Assembly: GCF_904067045.1 (NCBI RefSeq)
Contig: NZ_CAJFDC010000013.1
Span: 1-64,000 of the forward strand
DNA length: 64,000 nt
Reading direction: 5' to 3'
Source: Pseudomonas sp. FEN
Lineage (GTDB): Bacteria; Pseudomonadota; Gammaproteobacteria; Pseudomonadales; Pseudomonadaceae
Part shown: positions 62,226 to 64,000 of the stretch, in pieces
Numbering within the stretch: position 1 is the first letter of the stretch
Layout of the letters: each line of letters opens with the position of its first letter
Translations under genes and position numbers: made by a program
The notes under the pieces: model-generated
What the model saw: only the letters and a program-made list of their open reading frames with translations
Database searches by the model: none
Told to the model about the DNA's origin: nothing

Positions 62226-62352
62226 GTTAAAACTTTATACACCCTCTTATCCGAATTCATCGCCCGCGCGTGACTCGGCCTGTATTCGTTCGCCTGTCGA
62301 ATAGGTGAAACGTCTATATGCCCGGTCACGAAGAAGTGACAGAGGCATAACC

Positions 62353-64000
62353 ATGAATGCAGTCAAAGACCCGATCCGGCCCACCGCAAACCGCGCCAAG
62401 GAAGACACCAAGCTGTCGATGCGCGCCGCCCGCGAAGCCCAGCACACCCTCGCCACCACTTTCAGCAACGTCAACGCCAGCCGCGACGGCCTGACCGAAC
62501 TGGACGCCGCCGGCCGCCTGCAACGCGATGGCTTCAACGAAGTCGCCCACGACAAGCCGCCACACGCGCTGATCCAGTTCCTCCAGGCGCTGAACAACCC
62601 GTTTATCTATGTGCTGCTGATCCTCGCCGGCATCAGCTTCTTCACCGACTTCTGGCTGGCCGAACGCGCTGGCGAAGAAGGCGACCTGACCAAGGTCATC
62701 ATCATCATGACCATGGTGACCCTGAGCAGCACCCTGCGCTTCTGGCAGGAACACCGTTCGGCCAAGTCCGCCGAAGCACTCAAGGCCATGGTCCGCACCA
62801 CCGCCAGCGTGCTGCGGCGTGAGCAGCCGGGCAACAAACCGGTGCTGCGCGAAGTGCCGATGCGCGATCTGGTGGCCGGCGATATCGTGCAACTGTCGGC
62901 CGGCGACATGATCCCGGCGGATATCCGCCTGATCGAGTCCCGTGACCTGTTTATCAGCCAGGCCGTGCTCACCGGCGAAGCCTTGCCGGTGGAAAAGTAC
63001 GACACCCTCGGCGATGTCGCGGCAAAGTCCGCCGCCACTGGCACCGATCAGAGCAACCTGCTGGACCTGCAGAACATCTGCTTCATGGGCACCAACGTGG
63101 TCAGCGGCACCGCCAAGGCGGTGGTGGTCGCCACCGGTGCGCGCACCTACTTCGGCTCGCTGGCCAAGGCGATTGTCGGCTCGCGGGTACAGACGGCCTT
63201 CGACCGCGGGGTGAACAGTGTCAGCTGGCTGCTGATCCGCTTCATGCTGGTGATGGTGCCGATCGTGTTCCTGCTCAATGGTTTCTCCAAAGGCGACTGG
63301 AGCGATGCCCTGCTCTTCGCCCTGGCGGTGGCGGTGGGCCTGACCCCGGAAATGCTGCCGATGATCGTCAGCGCCAACCTCGCCAAGGGCGCCATGGCCA
63401 TGGCCCGGCGCAAGGTGGTGGTCAAGCGCCTGAACGCGATCCAGAACTTCGGCTCCATGGATGTGCTGTGCACCGACAAGACCGGCACCCTGACCCAGGA
63501 CAAGATCATTCTCGAGCACCACGTCGACGCCGCCGGCCAGCGCGATGACGCAGTGCTCGGCCTGGCCTGGCTCAACAGCTATCACCAGAGCGGCATGAAG
63601 AACCTGATGGACCAGGCGGTCCTGCGGTTCTCCCGGGAGAATCCCAAGTTCCAGGAGCCGTTCGCCTACAGCAAGGTCGATGAGCTGCCCTTCGATTTCG
63701 TCCGTCGGCGCCTGTCGATCATCGTCAAGGACAGCCGCAACGATCACCTGCTGGTGTGCAAGGGCGCGGTCGAGGAAATGCTCGCCATCTCCAGCCACGT
63801 CATGGACGGCAACAACGTCGTGGCCCTGGACGAGCAGCGCCGCAAGAGCCTGCTGGCCCTGGCCAACGATTACAACCAAGACGGTTTCCGCGTCCTGCTG
63901 CTAGCGACCCGGGACATTCTCCAGCCGCAGACCAAGGCGCAATACAAGACCGCCGATGAGCGTGACCTGGTCATCCGCGGCTTCCTGACCTTCCTCGATC
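62353..64000 (+). CDS. mgtA: Magnesium-translocating P-type ATPase MgtA (3' end outside window)
   Basis: Open from ATG 62353 to the window edge, 549 codons of an expected 900 or so. P-type motifs: phosphorylation site CTDKTGTLTQDK, LTGEALPVEKYD for the TGE loop, and VGLTPEMLPMIVSANLAKGA in helix 4 (the Mg-specific form). Membrane segments FIYVLLILAGISFFTDF and LLIRFMLVMVPIVFLLNGF. It imports Mg2+ when supply is low. Its long leader has the hairpins described above. Confidence 0.95.
   Translation, partial: MNAVKDPIRPTANRAKEDTKLSMRAAREAQHTLATTFSNVNASRDGLTELDAAGRLQRDGFNEVAHDKPPHALIQFLQALNNPFIYVLLILAGISFFTDFWLAERAGEEGDLTKVIIIMTMVTLSSTLRFWQEHRSAKSAEALKAMVRTTASVLRREQPGNKPVLREVPMRDLVAGDIVQLSAGDMIPADIRLIESRDLFISQAVLTGEALPVEKYDTLGDVAAKSAATGTDQSNLLDLQNICFMGTNVVSGTAKAVVVATGARTYFGSLAKAIVGSRVQTAFDRGVNSVSWLLIRFMLVMVPIVFLLNGFSKGDWSDALLFALAVAVGLTPEMLPMIVSANLAKGAMAMARRKVVVKRLNAIQNFGSMDVLCTDKTGTLTQDKIILEHHVDAAGQRDDAVLGLAWLNSYHQSGMKNLMDQAVLRFSRENPKFQEPFAYSKVDELPFDFVRRRLSIIVKDSRNDHLLVCKGAVEEMLAISSHVMDGNNVVALDEQRRKSLLALANDYNQDGFRVLLLATRDILQPQTKAQYKTADERDLVIRGFLTFLD

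Overview
The window is about 63% GC chromosomal DNA of a Pseudomonas, most likely of the fluorescens group. This rests on the gene families (MucR-like MHYT-GGDEF-EAL protein, GalU and Gor orthologs, a mnmH-selD pair, orphan vgrG/rhs islands). It also rests on dispersed palindromes of the type tgtaggagc(c/g)agcttgct(g/c)gcga in intergenic gaps, which are typical of that group. No rRNA, tRNA, CRISPR, insertion sequence or phage was recognised. The organism is an inference; no search was run.

Layout. 1-1052: end of a UbiA-type prenyltransferase (EboC-like), cut by the window edge, and a short degenerate stretch. 1118-5183: three tight co-directional genes, namely a secreted protein, a secreted protein with one CxxCH heme site, and a 608-residue protein whose landmarks match the N-terminal half of VioB/RebD-type enzymes without the ferritin-like half. 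5440-10992: MFS exporter, MHYT-GGDEF-EAL protein, and a MerR regulator divergent from an Old Yellow Enzyme. 11176-18475: a PLD-fold protein divergent from an L-amino acid oxidase, which is translationally coupled to a ThDP-dependent 2-keto-acid decarboxylase and followed by a secreted TPR protein. 18696-19541: two tandem paralogous lipoproteins. 19761-25537: complete RND tripartite efflux operon.

25969-34441 is a T6SS delivery island: Hcp, VgrG, DUF4123 adaptor, a 1531-residue Rhs effector with an AT-rich C-terminal toxin tip, and an overlapping AT-rich candidate immunity gene. 34608-46654 holds a flavin reductase, a DNA-alkylation module (2OG-Fe oxygenase and Ada, each behind an Ada-box-like site), a TetR/SDR pair with two palindromic operators, an EamA transporter/Lrp pair, a YraQ-type permease, mnmH-selD, a cupin and an HAAAP-type amino acid transporter. 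46721-55797 holds small membrane proteins and lipoproteins, a quinone oxidoreductase, XapX protein, AraC regulator, glutathione reductase, GalU, AlkB and a nitronate monooxygenase-like protein. 55941-58590 is modABC behind a perfect 32-bp ModE-like palindrome. 58716-61356 is a large glycoside hydrolase gene broken by a 7-bp tandem duplication. The window ends inside mgtA, which has a long structured leader.

The best candidate for an undescribed system is the material between 1118 and 18475. It has a VioB-N-like protein lacking its usual ferritin-like catalytic half, co-transcribed with two exported proteins. Nearby, an amino acid oxidase is coupled to a keto-acid decarboxylase. Oxidase plus VioB/RebD-type protein is the logic of bis-indole (violacein/rebeccamycin) chemistry, but the two parts here are about 8 kb apart with unrelated-looking genes between, so linkage is a hypothesis. 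Second is the Ada/2OG-oxygenase pair: the Ada boxes look intact, but the Ada sensor domain has lost three of its four zinc cysteines.
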